64,000 nt of DNA from Nostoc sp. S4 (GTDB lineage Bacteria > Cyanobacteriota > Cyanobacteriia > Cyanobacteriales > Nostocaceae), in the NCBI GenBank assembly GCA_029379225.1, contig JAQYWR010000045.1, forward strand, positions 1 through 64,000, in the 5' to 3' direction. Made by a program: the position numbers and the translations under genes. Within the stretch, counting starts at the first letter, position 1; every line of letters starts with the position of its first letter. Below are positions 55,829 through 64,000 of the stretch, piece after piece. Below the pieces are notes generated by a model, which was given only the letters and a program-made list of their open reading frames with translations, was not told where the DNA came from and did not search any database.

Positions 55829-57022
55829 ATGGCTCGCACTCATCTTTGGCAAGAACAGGTCGTTGAAAGCAATGGCATAGCCACAGTTGGTGTCACGATT
55901 GAAACTCCAGATCGACAAAGAAATCTTTTGTGGTATCAGGTGCAAGCGGAATATAGTTCTATACTCACTAAAAGCTGCGACCCATTTGTTGTAGCTACCA
56001 TTTTTCCGACTATGAGCCAAGGCACTGATATACTGGTTCATGGTGAGGTTTCTCCCTCTTTATTGCAAAATCTGCAAGAGTTTCAGGCAGTATGGTCATG
56101 CTGGCGGCCAAAGCACTACCAGCAGGTTGAAATTACCGCAGATATTGAGCAAGAACACTCCGTAGCTAACAGGCCTGAGCAGGCAATTTCTGCTTTTTCA
56201 GGTGGCTTGGATAGCTGCTTTACTGCATTTCGTCATAGTCAAGGAAAGTGTGGCAGAAGTCAGCGTCCTCTGCAAGCAGGGTTGATGGTTCACGGATTGG
56301 ACATTCCCCTTTCTATGCCAGAATCCTTTGATAGAGCAATGCGAAAATCCAAGTTGGCTCTTACCAGTCTAGGTTTAGAACCTATCCCTATGGCAACTAA
56401 CTTTCGCAATATTTTCAAGCAAAATTGGGAGGATGCTCATGGAGCAGTTGTAGCGTCCTGTTTGATGCTATTGCAAGGTGGCTATTCAATGGGGCTAATA
56501 CCTAGCTCTGACCCTTACCATGCGATCGATTTATCTTGGGGATGGGGTTCAAATCCTTTAACAGATCCCTTACTGTCTAGCAGGACTTTCCCAATCATCC
56601 ATGATGGTGGAGCCTTTTCCCGTCCGGCTAAACTCATGCAAATTATTGACTGGCCAGAAGCCTTACAAACTCTCAGAGTCTGTTGGGAAGGAGAACAAAA
56701 AGATCGTAACTGTGGATATTGTGAAAAATGCGTCCAAGCCATTCTAACTTTTCGAGTCTTAGGATTTGGTTTACCCTCATGTTTTGAGAATGATGTTACT
56801 GATGGAGAAATCGCTAGAGTTTTAAAAAGGGAACTCTTAGCTGAATATTCTCCTATCCTGGCAATTGCTAAACACCGTTCTATCTCTGATTCATGGGTAA
56901 CGGTTTTAGAAGAGTTTGCGATCGCAAATGCAGTTACAAAAGAAAACCCATTATGTGCATCTCATCCGTACAGATGTTTAAGGTGTACTAGAATGAATTC
57001 TCTTGCAAACTCAGTTAATTGA
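55829..57022 (+). CDS. PP-loop ATPase, QueC-like
   Basis: 397 residues. The PP-loop SAFSGGLDSCFT (124-129 SGGLDS) binds ATP and adenylates a carboxylate or base. A C-terminal zinc motif NCGYCEKCVQAI recalls QueC, where CxxCxxC residues bind zinc, and a further CLRCTRM is at the end. The first ~110 residues form an additional N-terminal part not found in QueC. Queuosine enzymes are absent, so 7-deazaguanine synthesis is unlikely; making an amide, nitrile or thio group on the cluster's product is plausible. ATG at 55829 with AGGT upstream. Confidence 0.75.
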   Translation: MARTHLWQEQVVESNGIATVGVTIETPDRQRNLLWYQVQAEYSSILTKSCDPFVVATIFPTMSQGTDILVHGEVSPSLLQNLQEFQAVWSCWRPKHYQQVEITADIEQEHSVANRPEQAISAFSGGLDSCFTAFRHSQGKCGRSQRPLQAGLMVHGLDIPLSMPESFDRAMRKSKLALTSLGLEPIPMATNFRNIFKQNWEDAHGAVVASCLMLLQGGYSMGLIPSSDPYHAIDLSWGWGSNPLTDPLLSSRTFPIIHDGGAFSRPAKLMQIIDWPEALQTLRVCWEGEQKDRNCGYCEKCVQAILTFRVLGFGLPSCFENDVTDGEIARVLKRELLAEYSPILAIAKHRSISDSWVTVLEEFAIANAVTKENPLCASHPYRCLRCTRMNSLANSVN

Positions 57023-57109
57023 ATATTAACTATTAAATAATATCAATCCATAGTAAATCCTAAAATATGTAATCCTTTTGACTATCACCTGTAAGTATCT
57101 GAGAGTGAA

Positions 57110-58030
57110 ATGCTAAAGCAAGCCAAGCAGATTTTGAAAACTATTGAGTTGACAGAAGCATACTATTGCTCCAGAAACAAATTTGTGGCAAGTTTACTTC
57201 CGTTCAAATCACCCACCATATTACTCTTGTCCTATCCAAGAAGTGGCTCGTCTTGGATAGGAGAAATATTAGCAAAATCGGAAAGCGTTACTTATCTTCG
57301 GGAACCAATTACGCAACCGTATTTAAAAGCAAAGGAGGGGAAATACACCCTTATCGATATCGATAACAACCCATTAGCATATTCTATTTATAGAGAACTG
57401 AGCGATAAGGCTTTCCGAGGTCGCCCTCACCCATATCCAGATGTCATCAACAATATTCATCACTTTTCCCTTTTGCAACGCCGAACGAGACATCTCTTAA
57501 TCAAGGAAGTTAATCCAAAAGCCGCAGGGTTTTACTGTCAACGATATTGCCCTAAAATTCTTTTTATATTACGCCACCCTGCTGCTGTTGCCTTAAGCTT
57601 TGCACGCCAAGGATGGCTTGAGTCACCAGATACTCAATTAGATACTGGCGATCTCAATGCCAGCGTATGGGAAAAATTTGGATATGCGTACGGTTCCACA
57701 ATTAAATATGCACTAGACATAATTCAAAAAAATTGCGCTCATGAAATCATTCTGTACGAGAACCTAGCTCTATATCCGCAAGAACAGTTTAGGCGGTTAT
57801 TTCAGTTGCTAGAACTCGATATACCTAAAAATTATGAAGAGATCGTGCAGAATTATTGCTATTCTGAAAACATATTTCAAGATAATTATCAAACTAGAAG
57901 AATATCAAAGCATGTCGCTTACAAGTGGTGTGAGCAATTGTCGAATCAAGAAATTGCGCTAATCAGGAAAGGGTTTACGATTTCTGGATTAAGATTCTAT
58001 TCCGATGATGCAGAGTGGCTTCCTAAGTAA
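57110..58030 (+). CDS. Sulfotransferase (PAPS-dependent)
   Basis: 306 residues. LLSYPRSGSSWIGEIL (41-54) is the 5'-phosphosulfate loop and ILFILRHPAAVALSFARQG the 3'-phosphate part, both intact; YENLALYPQEQFRRLFQLL fits the family's C-terminus. It is longer than and only distantly related to the sulfotransferase at 52349. Two such enzymes suggest sulfation at two positions. ATG at 57110. Confidence 0.9.
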   Translation: MLKQAKQILKTIELTEAYYCSRNKFVASLLPFKSPTILLLSYPRSGSSWIGEILAKSESVTYLREPITQPYLKAKEGKYTLIDIDNNPLAYSIYRELSDKAFRGRPHPYPDVINNIHHFSLLQRRTRHLLIKEVNPKAAGFYCQRYCPKILFILRHPAAVALSFARQGWLESPDTQLDTGDLNASVWEKFGYAYGSTIKYALDIIQKNCAHEIILYENLALYPQEQFRRLFQLLELDIPKNYEEIVQNYCYSENIFQDNYQTRRISKHVAYKWCEQLSNQEIALIRKGFTISGLRFYSDDAEWLPK

Positions 58031-58078
58031 AAATTAATAGAGCCTGAAATTGACAAACTAACGAAAGGAAACGAATTT

Positions 58079-58321
58079 ATGCAAGAAACAATTAAGAAAG
58101 TTCTCAGTGAAGTTAAGGACACTCCAGAAGCAGTGATGACCTTATCGGATGATACGGATATCATCAACGACATTGGTCTGGACTCTCTGCAAATGGTCAC
58201 GTTTATGTTAAAGCTTGAAGAAGAGTTGGATATTCAGATTGATTTTGATAACCTCGACTTTTCTAATCTGATGTCCGTTGGTAGCTTGTGTGATTTTCTC
58301 TCAAAGCAAAACATAGCTTGA
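58079..58321 (+). CDS. Stand-alone acyl/peptidyl carrier protein
   Basis: 80 residues. The phosphopantetheine Ser 36 is in DIGLDSLQMVTF. Helix 1 (TIKKVLSEV) and the acidic helix 2/3 region (LEEELDIQIDFDNL) are typical of ACPs. It is separate from fatty-acid ACP of the cell, and followed after 14 bases by an ATP-grasp ligase that may load or use it. ATG at 58079 with AAAGGAAACG upstream. It could hold the residue taken by the A-less first module of the NRPS. Confidence 0.92.
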   Translation: MQETIKKVLSEVKDTPEAVMTLSDDTDIINDIGLDSLQMVTFMLKLEEELDIQIDFDNLDFSNLMSVGSLCDFLSKQNIA

Positions 58322-58335
58322 GCAAAGAGGCCTAA

Positions 58336-59700
58336 ATGCAAATTGGTAGCCCTTGTTTATATTTAGGAAGCTTTAATGCAGAGCAATTCTGGAGAGAGGC
58401 AGACATTTCGTCGTTACCTGCGATCGCAGATCCACAAGCTGATAAAATCGTCAGCATCATGGACGAGCTACAATTTATCTTCTGTAATTCGACTGATGAC
58501 GTACTGATTACACGCCTACCTATGGATAGTTCCTATAAAGATTATTTGTGGGAACTGGGCTTTTGTTTTTCTTACAATCAATTTCCTCTAATCGAACTTA
58601 CGTCAGGGGAAGAGAAGCGATCGCCTAAAGGTATTTGCGAACTGCTTCTTAACACTGAGAACGATGATTACTACCAAGACTTACTAACTCCCATATCAAG
58701 GCTTTCCCCTTACTCAATAGAACCTTTTACTAAAAAACTGTGCCAGCAATATGGTCTTCAATGTCCAGACTTAGATATTGAAATTGTCAAGAAGGTCAAT
58801 TCTAAATTATTCTCCCATCAGCTAGCGAAACACCTGTTTGCAGATACTATGGGAGAGATTGTCTATCGTGCTAGTGATTTAGATGCAGTCGGTCAGCGTT
58901 TTCTTCAGTCCTCTCCATTCTTAATTAAGGATGAATTTGGAGTTTCTGGGAAGGGAAATCTACTAATTTCTTCAAAGCAAATCTTGCAACGAATTGTGAC
59001 GTATATCTCAAAACAGGAGCGTGAGGGGAAACACACAAGATTTTTGCTAGAACCGTTACTGAATAAGCAAACCGATTTTTCTTGTCAATTTGAGATAGAT
59101 GCCACAGGTGAAACCAAAATTTTATCTATTCAAAAGATGCAAAATTCTGGCTTTGCCTTTTCTGGTATCCAAACGGCTGAGTCGTCGTTTCAAGAGTTCC
59201 TGGACAGATCGGGATATTTTGAACAGGTTGAGGCGATCGCCGCTCAGTTGCATCGAGTGGGATATTTGGGTTCTATCTGCCTTGATTCAATGCTTCTGCA
59301 ATCAAGAAAAATCGTGCCTGTGGTGGAAATTAATGCTAGGAAGTCAATGGGGTCGATCAACCATTATATCGATCGTTTCCTTGCCCAATTTTCTGCCCAG
59401 AGTAGTCTAATGTTCTTTTCGCTCGGTCTTTCACATCATGTAGTGTTTTCCGAAATTCTTCAACGAATGCAGCAAGCCGAAATTCTATTTCTCAAAGATA
59501 AACCAAGCGGTATTCTACCGCTTGCATCGAACACCTTGAATGTGAATTGGCAGTTACACAAAGCTAGTCCTAACCCTAAAAGAACTTATAAAGGTAGACT
59601 TTATGGGTCTGTTGTATCTAATAATGACGAGGAGAAAGAACGAATTCTCAATACAATGGACAATATTTTTGCCGATCTTGATATTCAAAGATTGAATTAA
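58336..59700 (+). CDS. ATP-grasp ligase
   Basis: 454 residues. The ATP-grasp core lies in the C-terminal two thirds: FLIKDEFGVSGKGNLLI (ATP lysine and glycine loop), TRFLLEPLLNKQTDFSCQFEID and the metal site VVEINARKSMGSINHY. The family makes amide, ester or thioester bonds through acyl phosphates, for example peptide bonds in cyanobacterial natural products. The N-terminal third resembles the pre-ATP-grasp domains of such ligases. Coupled tightly to the ACP gene, so a carrier-linked or amino acid substrate is likely. ATG at 58336 with AGAGG upstream. Confidence 0.82.
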   Translation: MQIGSPCLYLGSFNAEQFWREADISSLPAIADPQADKIVSIMDELQFIFCNSTDDVLITRLPMDSSYKDYLWELGFCFSYNQFPLIELTSGEEKRSPKGICELLLNTENDDYYQDLLTPISRLSPYSIEPFTKKLCQQYGLQCPDLDIEIVKKVNSKLFSHQLAKHLFADTMGEIVYRASDLDAVGQRFLQSSPFLIKDEFGVSGKGNLLISSKQILQRIVTYISKQEREGKHTRFLLEPLLNKQTDFSCQFEIDATGETKILSIQKMQNSGFAFSGIQTAESSFQEFLDRSGYFEQVEAIAAQLHRVGYLGSICLDSMLLQSRKIVPVVEINARKSMGSINHYIDRFLAQFSAQSSLMFFSLGLSHHVVFSEILQRMQQAEILFLKDKPSGILPLASNTLNVNWQLHKASPNPKRTYKGRLYGSVVSNNDEEKERILNTMDNIFADLDIQRLN

Positions 59701-59720
59701 TCACATTGTAATATCAACCG

Positions 59721-60872
59721 ATGTCAAGAGAAATGAGACAAGAAACCGTAACAATACTATGCTCAGGGGCCTCATTAGGGGCATACATTCCTGCATTAAT
59801 TGCTAGTCGTCAACTCAGCAAAAGAGGGATTGCTTCTGATGTCGTTGTGCTAGAAAATATCCTACTTGAGAACAAGAGAAATAACGTTCCTGAAACAAAG
59901 TTCGCCTTTCATCGGAATTTTTCGCTTGCCTTAATGGCTCAGAAATTAGCCAAGGACATTACACCCAGTCTCGATTTCGAGCTAACGTCTAATCTATTGG
60001 CGACCTGGAAGCACCAAAAACGCAAACGATTTATAATTTTCTCAGGATTTTGGCTACCTATTGCCAACCGATATCTTCAGGAAACTGATTATCAAGACAT
60101 CGCCATCGATCTTTGTCACATGGATGCATCTGCTTCTACCTCGTGGAAAATGTACGATGCGACGCATTCGGCGTTTCGCCATGTTTGGTTCTTTAACTGG
60201 GAGGACAAGTGCTTATCGTACAATTTCTGTGTTTCAGACGATGAACCCATACCCTACAATCAACGCTCTGACCGCTTTCTGATTCACGGTGGAGGGTGGG
60301 GAGTCGGGACATATAAAAGTAAGGTTCCAGAGTTAGTGCATAAGAAAATCAAGCTGGACGTGATTGCTTACGAACAGCAAGATATAGAAAAAACAGAGCA
60401 TAGCCGATACTTTCTGATCGATCCAACATGGAAACCGTGGGAGAAAGATGCACAAGGACATCACCAGTTTCCACCGTTTGGTGAAGTTAAGGATAATGGC
60501 AACATTGGATTTCAAAACAGTCAGCCATATCCTGAAGTTTACAGCTTGATTCGGCAAAGTCGAGGAATTATTAGCAAACCCGGTGGTGGGACTCTTATTG
60601 ACTCTCTCTGTGCAGCAACTCCACTAGTGTGGCTTGCCCCTTATGGTGACTATGAAAACAACAATGGGCTTTTGTGGGAATATCTGGGATTTGGCATTTC
60701 CTATGAAAAATGGGCTGATTCTGGTTATTCGTTTGACATTCTGGAAAAATTGCACTTAAACCTTATGCAGGCTAGAGCTAGTCTGCCCACTTATATTAAT
60801 AGCTATATAGAAACGTACTGCTCTAAGATGATTACGGAACCGCTAATTGTGCCAGCGAACAGTGTTAACTAG
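59721..60872 (+). CDS. GT-B glycosyltransferase-like protein
   Basis: 383 residues. The N-terminal half has ILCSGASLGAYIPALIASRQLSKRGI, like the first Rossmann fold of MurG/UGT-type enzymes. The donor-binding signature in the C-terminal half is GIISKPGGGTLIDSLCAATPLVWLAPYG, followed by ENNNGLLWEYLGFG. This fits family GT1/GT28-like transferases, though no exact family is evident. It is 20 bases after the ATP-grasp gene. ATG at 59721, with an alternative at 59733. Confidence 0.72.
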   Translation: MSREMRQETVTILCSGASLGAYIPALIASRQLSKRGIASDVVVLENILLENKRNNVPETKFAFHRNFSLALMAQKLAKDITPSLDFELTSNLLATWKHQKRKRFIIFSGFWLPIANRYLQETDYQDIAIDLCHMDASASTSWKMYDATHSAFRHVWFFNWEDKCLSYNFCVSDDEPIPYNQRSDRFLIHGGGWGVGTYKSKVPELVHKKIKLDVIAYEQQDIEKTEHSRYFLIDPTWKPWEKDAQGHHQFPPFGEVKDNGNIGFQNSQPYPEVYSLIRQSRGIISKPGGGTLIDSLCAATPLVWLAPYGDYENNNGLLWEYLGFGISYEKWADSGYSFDILEKLHLNLMQARASLPTYINSYIETYCSKMITEPLIVPANSVN

Positions 60873-61599
60873 AGTTGGGAATGTGGAAGACAATATAACG
60901 GGCTACTATCCAATTTCTTTAGATCGCAGTTGTATACCTGCTTATTATTTAGGGGTGTTCGGGTTGAGACCGCAATCTCTACCGTTTGACTGGCTCCTGT
61001 CTCCATCATACCTATCCATCGATTATGCTGTGAAATTAGTCGATACTAATTTTAAGTATTTCCTCTCTAATCTAGAGTATAATCGCAAGGGCATAAGTGG
61101 TTTCTGGATACTTTCCAGATGTGAAGTTCCGCCATCACGATCTTCTCAAGAATAGTAGTAATCACGGCGATCGCTTGGAGAGTAGCGAAGCGAATCAGAT
61201 TCTAGCCTTTGAAAGACGGGCTAAACGATTTATGAATCCGATCTCAAGTAAAAATGTATTCTTTATAAATGTATTTCAAAATCGACACGCGAGACTAAAG
61301 AAGGAAGCAACTTTTTTTGGAACTCTGTTGACCGATTGACTCAATTACTAGAAAGGAAACAAGTAACGTTTCAGCTGATAATTGTCATTTATGATAATGC
61401 AGATTTTGATTTGGATGAAACGGTTAAGCCCAAATGTCTTCATCACAACGTTCATATCCACAAATTTGTGAGAAATACCAGTATTAATCCATACTTTGGC
61501 TGTGAAAAGGAATTCAGGAAAATCCTTCAAGAGTTTTTCCCCTTAGTAGTGCAGAAAAATGAAATTCACCAAGAGACATCTCAATTTTTTAAAGCTTAG
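60847..61599 (+). pseudogene. Broken DUF1796-type putative cysteine peptidase
   Basis: Three open frames in sequence read as one family: ISLDRSCIPAYYLGVFGLRPQSLPFDWLLSP (frame 1, to 61155), then SGYFPDVKFRHHDLL and FERRAKRFMNPISSKNVFFINVF (frame 2, 61097-61339), then KQVTFQLIIVIYDNADFDLDE (frame 1 again, to 61599). The Cys of SLDRSCIPAY and SLPFDW match the DUF1796 papain-like family. The frame changes by +1 near 61100 and back near 61335, so the ends are in phase but the middle is not. The gene appears decayed, or two compensating indels have been fixed. The frame runs over the end of the preceding gene. Confidence 0.7.
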
Positions 61600-61653
61600 A
61601 AATCCTTCAAAATTGTCTAAGCAGTTAGTTCTACTGTAGATATAGGTGCTTAA

Positions 61654-62226
61654 ATGGTTTTAGAACAGCGTGGTGTGACAATTTGGTTTACTGGCTTAAG
61701 CGGTGCAGGTAAGACTACTATTGCCAAATTCTTGGAGAAGGATCTGCGAAAGCAAAAATACAAAGTAGAACTGCTCGACGGTGACATAGTGCGCCAGAAT
61801 TTAAGCAAAGATTTGGGTTTTAGCAAAGAAAATCGTGAGGAAAATATCCGTCGCATTGGTTTTGTAGCAAATCTACTAACTCGTAATGATGTGATTGTTA
61901 TTGTTTCTGCTATATCACCATATCGACAGATTCGAGACGAAGTACGACTGCAAATTAGAGATTTTGTGGAAGTCTATGTTAACGCCCCTTTATCCGTTTG
62001 TGAGAAGCGTGATGTTAAAGGATTATACAAGAAGGCGCGAACAGGAGAAATCAAAGGCTTTACAGGTATTGACGATTTCTACGAACCACCACTAAATCCG
62101 GAAGTTGAATGTCAAACTGATTGTGAAACAATTACAGAAAGTGTGACAAAGGTATGGACTCAATTGAAACGTTTTGGTTATGTGCATAGTGAAAGGGAAG
62201 CTTTAACCCCAATTCGTAATGCGTAA
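61654..62226 (+). CDS. cysC: Adenylylsulfate (APS) kinase
   Basis: 190 residues. Phosphorylates APS to PAPS. P-loop FTGLSGAGKTT (14-22 GLSGAGKTT), LLDGDIVRQNL, IRRIGFVANLL, the phosphoacceptor-region SAISPYRQIRDEVR and KGLYKKARTGEIKGFTGIDDFYEPP are all intact. No cysN/cysD is adjacent. In this location it is most likely dedicated to PAPS supply for the two sulfotransferases, as sxtO is thought to be in saxitoxin clusters. ATG at 61654 with AGGTG upstream; last gene of the plus-strand arm. Confidence 0.93.
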   Translation: MVLEQRGVTIWFTGLSGAGKTTIAKFLEKDLRKQKYKVELLDGDIVRQNLSKDLGFSKENREENIRRIGFVANLLTRNDVIVIVSAISPYRQIRDEVRLQIRDFVEVYVNAPLSVCEKRDVKGLYKKARTGEIKGFTGIDDFYEPPLNPEVECQTDCETITESVTKVWTQLKRFGYVHSEREALTPIRNA

Positions 62227-62299
62227 TTAAGAAAGTCAGATTTTATCTTGAGTTTAGGGGTTTGAATCTGTTGCCGAATTTTAGAGAATTGGTATTACT

Positions 62300-64000
62300 C
62301 TAAAGACAAAGAGAAGTGCGCTCGCTTTCTTCGACTTCTACATTTGTTTGTAAATAATCACGCACCCAATTACAGCCATATACTAAAGGGTCAAAAGTGA
62401 GAATTTGCTGTAAATCCCAAATAATAATTGCACTATCAGAACTTGCAGATGCGATCGCCTGACCATTAGGACTAAACATAACTGAATTAACTTTATCACT
62501 GTGGCGATAAAGAGTTGTTAGATAACTACCGTTATTTGTTCTCCAAAGTTTCACTGTTCTATCAGCGCTTGCACTAGCAATGAACTGACTATCAGGACTA
62601 AAAGCAACTGACCAGACAGTTCCACTATGACCCTTGAGAGTTCGTAACAAAAGGCCATTAATCGGGTTCCACAATTTAACAGTACTATCTTCGCTGGCGC
62701 TGGCAATCAGCTTGCCGTCAGGACTGAACGTTACACCCCAAACACTACTTTGATGTCCTTTAAGGGTGTTGATGAGTTTACCATTGCTGACATTCCACAC
62801 TTTAACAGTACTATCTTCGCTGGCGCTGGCAACTAATTTGCTATCAGGACTAAATACAACTCCTTTAACCCGTGAAGTATGACCCTTAAGCGTTCTGTAC
62901 AAACGACCATCACTGACATTCCAAAGATTGACTGTGCTATCCATACTACTAGAGGCGATTGTCGAACCATCAGGACTAAATGCTACTCCCCAGACTTCGG
63001 CTTGATGACCTTTGAGGGTTCTGAGTAAGATGCCGCGATTGTTCCATAGTCTGACATTAGCATCTGAACTTGCACTGGCAATCAACTTGCCATCAGGACT
63101 AAACGCCACTGCCCAGGTAATCGCACCTGGATTTTTTAACCGCTTAATCATCTGTCCTTTGGAGTTCCATAAATCGACGCTACCATCTTCATGAGCTGAA
63201 GCGATCGTTTGACCATCAGGACTAAATACTGCTTCTAACACAACCGTACCTTGACCACTGAAGCTAGTTAGTAATGGCGTTTGCCATCGCCACAATTTAA
63301 CTGTTTTATCTTGACCCGCAGACGCTATTAAACTGCCATCAGGACTAAATTTAATGTCATTAGGCCAGTCGGTATGTCCTCTAAAGGTAGTGAGTAAAGT
63401 ACCGTCCAGTTGCCAAAGTTTAATAGTTAGGTCATTTCCGGCAGTTACAACCATTTGACCATCAGGACTAAATGCCACTCCCCAAACTTCATTTTTATGA
63501 CCTAATAATGTGGTTAATAATACTCCATTCCGGTTCCAAAGTTTAACAGTGTTGTCCCCACTGGCAGTTGCAATTACTGTACCTTGAGGATTAATAGCGA
63601 CTCGTCTAACTGGATTAGTATGTTCGGTGAGTGTTGCTAATAGTGTTCCGTTACGGCTCCACAATTTGACAGTGTTATCTTCACTTCCAGAAACGATTAA
63701 CTCTTCGTCCTTACTAATTGCTACATCCCACACAGGCCCTTGATGTCCAACGAGAGTTTGTAACAATTTTCCATCCCAAGTCCAGAGTTTGATAGTTTTA
63801 TCATTTCCAGCAGATGCAATCAAATTATTGCTGACACTCACAGCTAGCACACCACCTTGATGTGCAATTAGGTGCTGACGCAAATTACCATCGAGGTTCC
63901 AAAGCTTCACACTGCCATCCATGCTACCCGATACGATTGTATTACCATCCCAGCTAAAGGCAACATCCCAAATTAAACTCTTATGTCCGACTAAAGTTCG
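62300..64000 (-). CDS. WD40 repeat protein, incomplete at window edge
   Basis: At least 566 residues, consisting wholly of about fourteen WD40 units of ~41 residues (FSPDGKLIASASEDSTVKLWN type), enough for two seven-bladed propellers. The frame stays open to base 64000 with another repeat (LVGHKSLIWDVAFSWDG...), so an ATG at 63922 is internal and the true start lies beyond the window, probably with a further N-terminal domain. Cyanobacterial WD40 proteins are scaffolds, often fused to NACHT or kinase modules. The C-terminus (VRDYLQTNVEVEESERTSLCL) is a common tail in this family. Convergent with cysC. Confidence 0.92.
   Translation of the reverse strand, partial: RTLVGHKSLIWDVAFSWDGNTIVSGSMDGSVKLWNLDGNLRQHLIAHQGGVLAVSVSNNLIASAGNDKTIKLWTWDGKLLQTLVGHQGPVWDVAISKDEELIVSGSEDNTVKLWSRNGTLLATLTEHTNPVRRVAINPQGTVIATASGDNTVKLWNRNGVLLTTLLGHKNEVWGVAFSPDGQMVVTAGNDLTIKLWQLDGTLLTTFRGHTDWPNDIKFSPDGSLIASAGQDKTVKLWRWQTPLLTSFSGQGTVVLEAVFSPDGQTIASAHEDGSVDLWNSKGQMIKRLKNPGAITWAVAFSPDGKLIASASSDANVRLWNNRGILLRTLKGHQAEVWGVAFSPDGSTIASSSMDSTVNLWNVSDGRLYRTLKGHTSRVKGVVFSPDSKLVASASEDSTVKVWNVSNGKLINTLKGHQSSVWGVTFSPDGKLIASASEDSTVKLWNPINGLLLRTLKGHSGTVWSVAFSPDSQFIASASADRTVKLWRTNNGSYLTTLYRHSDKVNSVMFSPNGQAIASASSDSAIIIWDLQQILTFDPLVYGCNWVRDYLQTNVEVEESERTSLCL

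Noticed and set aside
38938-62226. Saxitoxin gene cluster
   Set aside because: Carbamoyltransferase, sulfotransferase and APS kinase are shared, but sxtA-type PKS, amidinotransferase and the tailoring oxygenases are absent, and an NRPS with many glycosyltransferases is present.
63012-63922. WD40 gene starting at ATG 63922
   Set aside because: The frame remains open with another WD40 repeat to the end of the window, so this ATG is internal.
1-64000. tRNA, rRNA or tmRNA genes
   Set aside because: No T-loop consensus or rRNA-like sequence was noticed on either strand; a tRNAscan-SE/Infernal run would settle it.

Overview
This window looks like a chromosomal segment of a filamentous, probably Nostocales-type, cyanobacterium. 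The evidence is frequent HIP1-type GCGATCGC octamers, a CO2-concentrating operon (SbtA bicarbonate transporter, SbtB PII-like protein, exported beta-carbonic anhydrase), a CPP1-like J-domain membrane protein, DUF2811 and DUF5340 proteins known mainly from cyanobacteria, KLC-type TPR/NB-ARC and WD40 proteins, and intergenic regions full of short heptad repeats and dispersed palindromes. Species cannot be determined from the sequence alone. No rRNA, tRNA or CRISPR array was found.

Layout. 0-27 kb is mostly housekeeping: a frameshifted secreted protein, a fasciclin-domain protein, hemL, a ChaB-like protein, hisIE, an APH-like kinase, an MFS transporter, two paralogous OmpR-type response regulators flanking a CPP1-like gene, an inactive rhodanese with an LEA-like helical tail, an RNase D-like exonuclease, two CAP-domain secreted proteins, a methyltransferase, trpB, a SUI1 factor, a YqaE/Pmp3 peptide, sbtA-sbtB-carbonic anhydrase, a second carbonic anhydrase, trpC and lpdA. 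27-37.6 kb is a signalling and conflict-type region: a PAS-LuxR regulator, a duplicated NB-ARC/TPR locus in which one copy has lost its NTPase, a small membrane protein, a 21-bp tandem array, an FHA-oxidoreductase/FHA-zinc-ribbon pair and endonuclease V. 37.8-38.8 kb holds two transposase relics, one of them a TIR- and TSD-bounded deletion derivative.

38.9-62.2 kb is a biosynthetic gene cluster that I cannot assign to a known product. On the minus strand an eight-gene operon-like run encodes a radical SAM/SPASM enzyme, a NodU/CmcH-type O-carbamoyltransferase, three GT2 glycosyltransferases, a second radical SAM/SPASM enzyme, a fourth GT2, and a C-PCP-C-A-PCP NRPS with an ornithine-like adenylation code and no thioesterase. 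A sulfotransferase gene stands alone between the two arms. On the plus strand follow a GT2, a polysaccharide pyruvyl transferase-like protein, a QueC-like PP-loop enzyme, a second sulfotransferase, a stand-alone acyl carrier protein, an ATP-grasp ligase, a GT-B glycosyltransferase, a broken DUF1796-type gene and an APS kinase that could supply PAPS to the sulfotransferases. Together they suggest a glycosylated, carbamoylated and sulfated peptide-like metabolite. A WD40 gene runs off the right edge.

Limits: start sites are chosen from visible Shine-Dalgarno sequences and family knowledge; all domain calls are from reading the protein sequences, with no database search.
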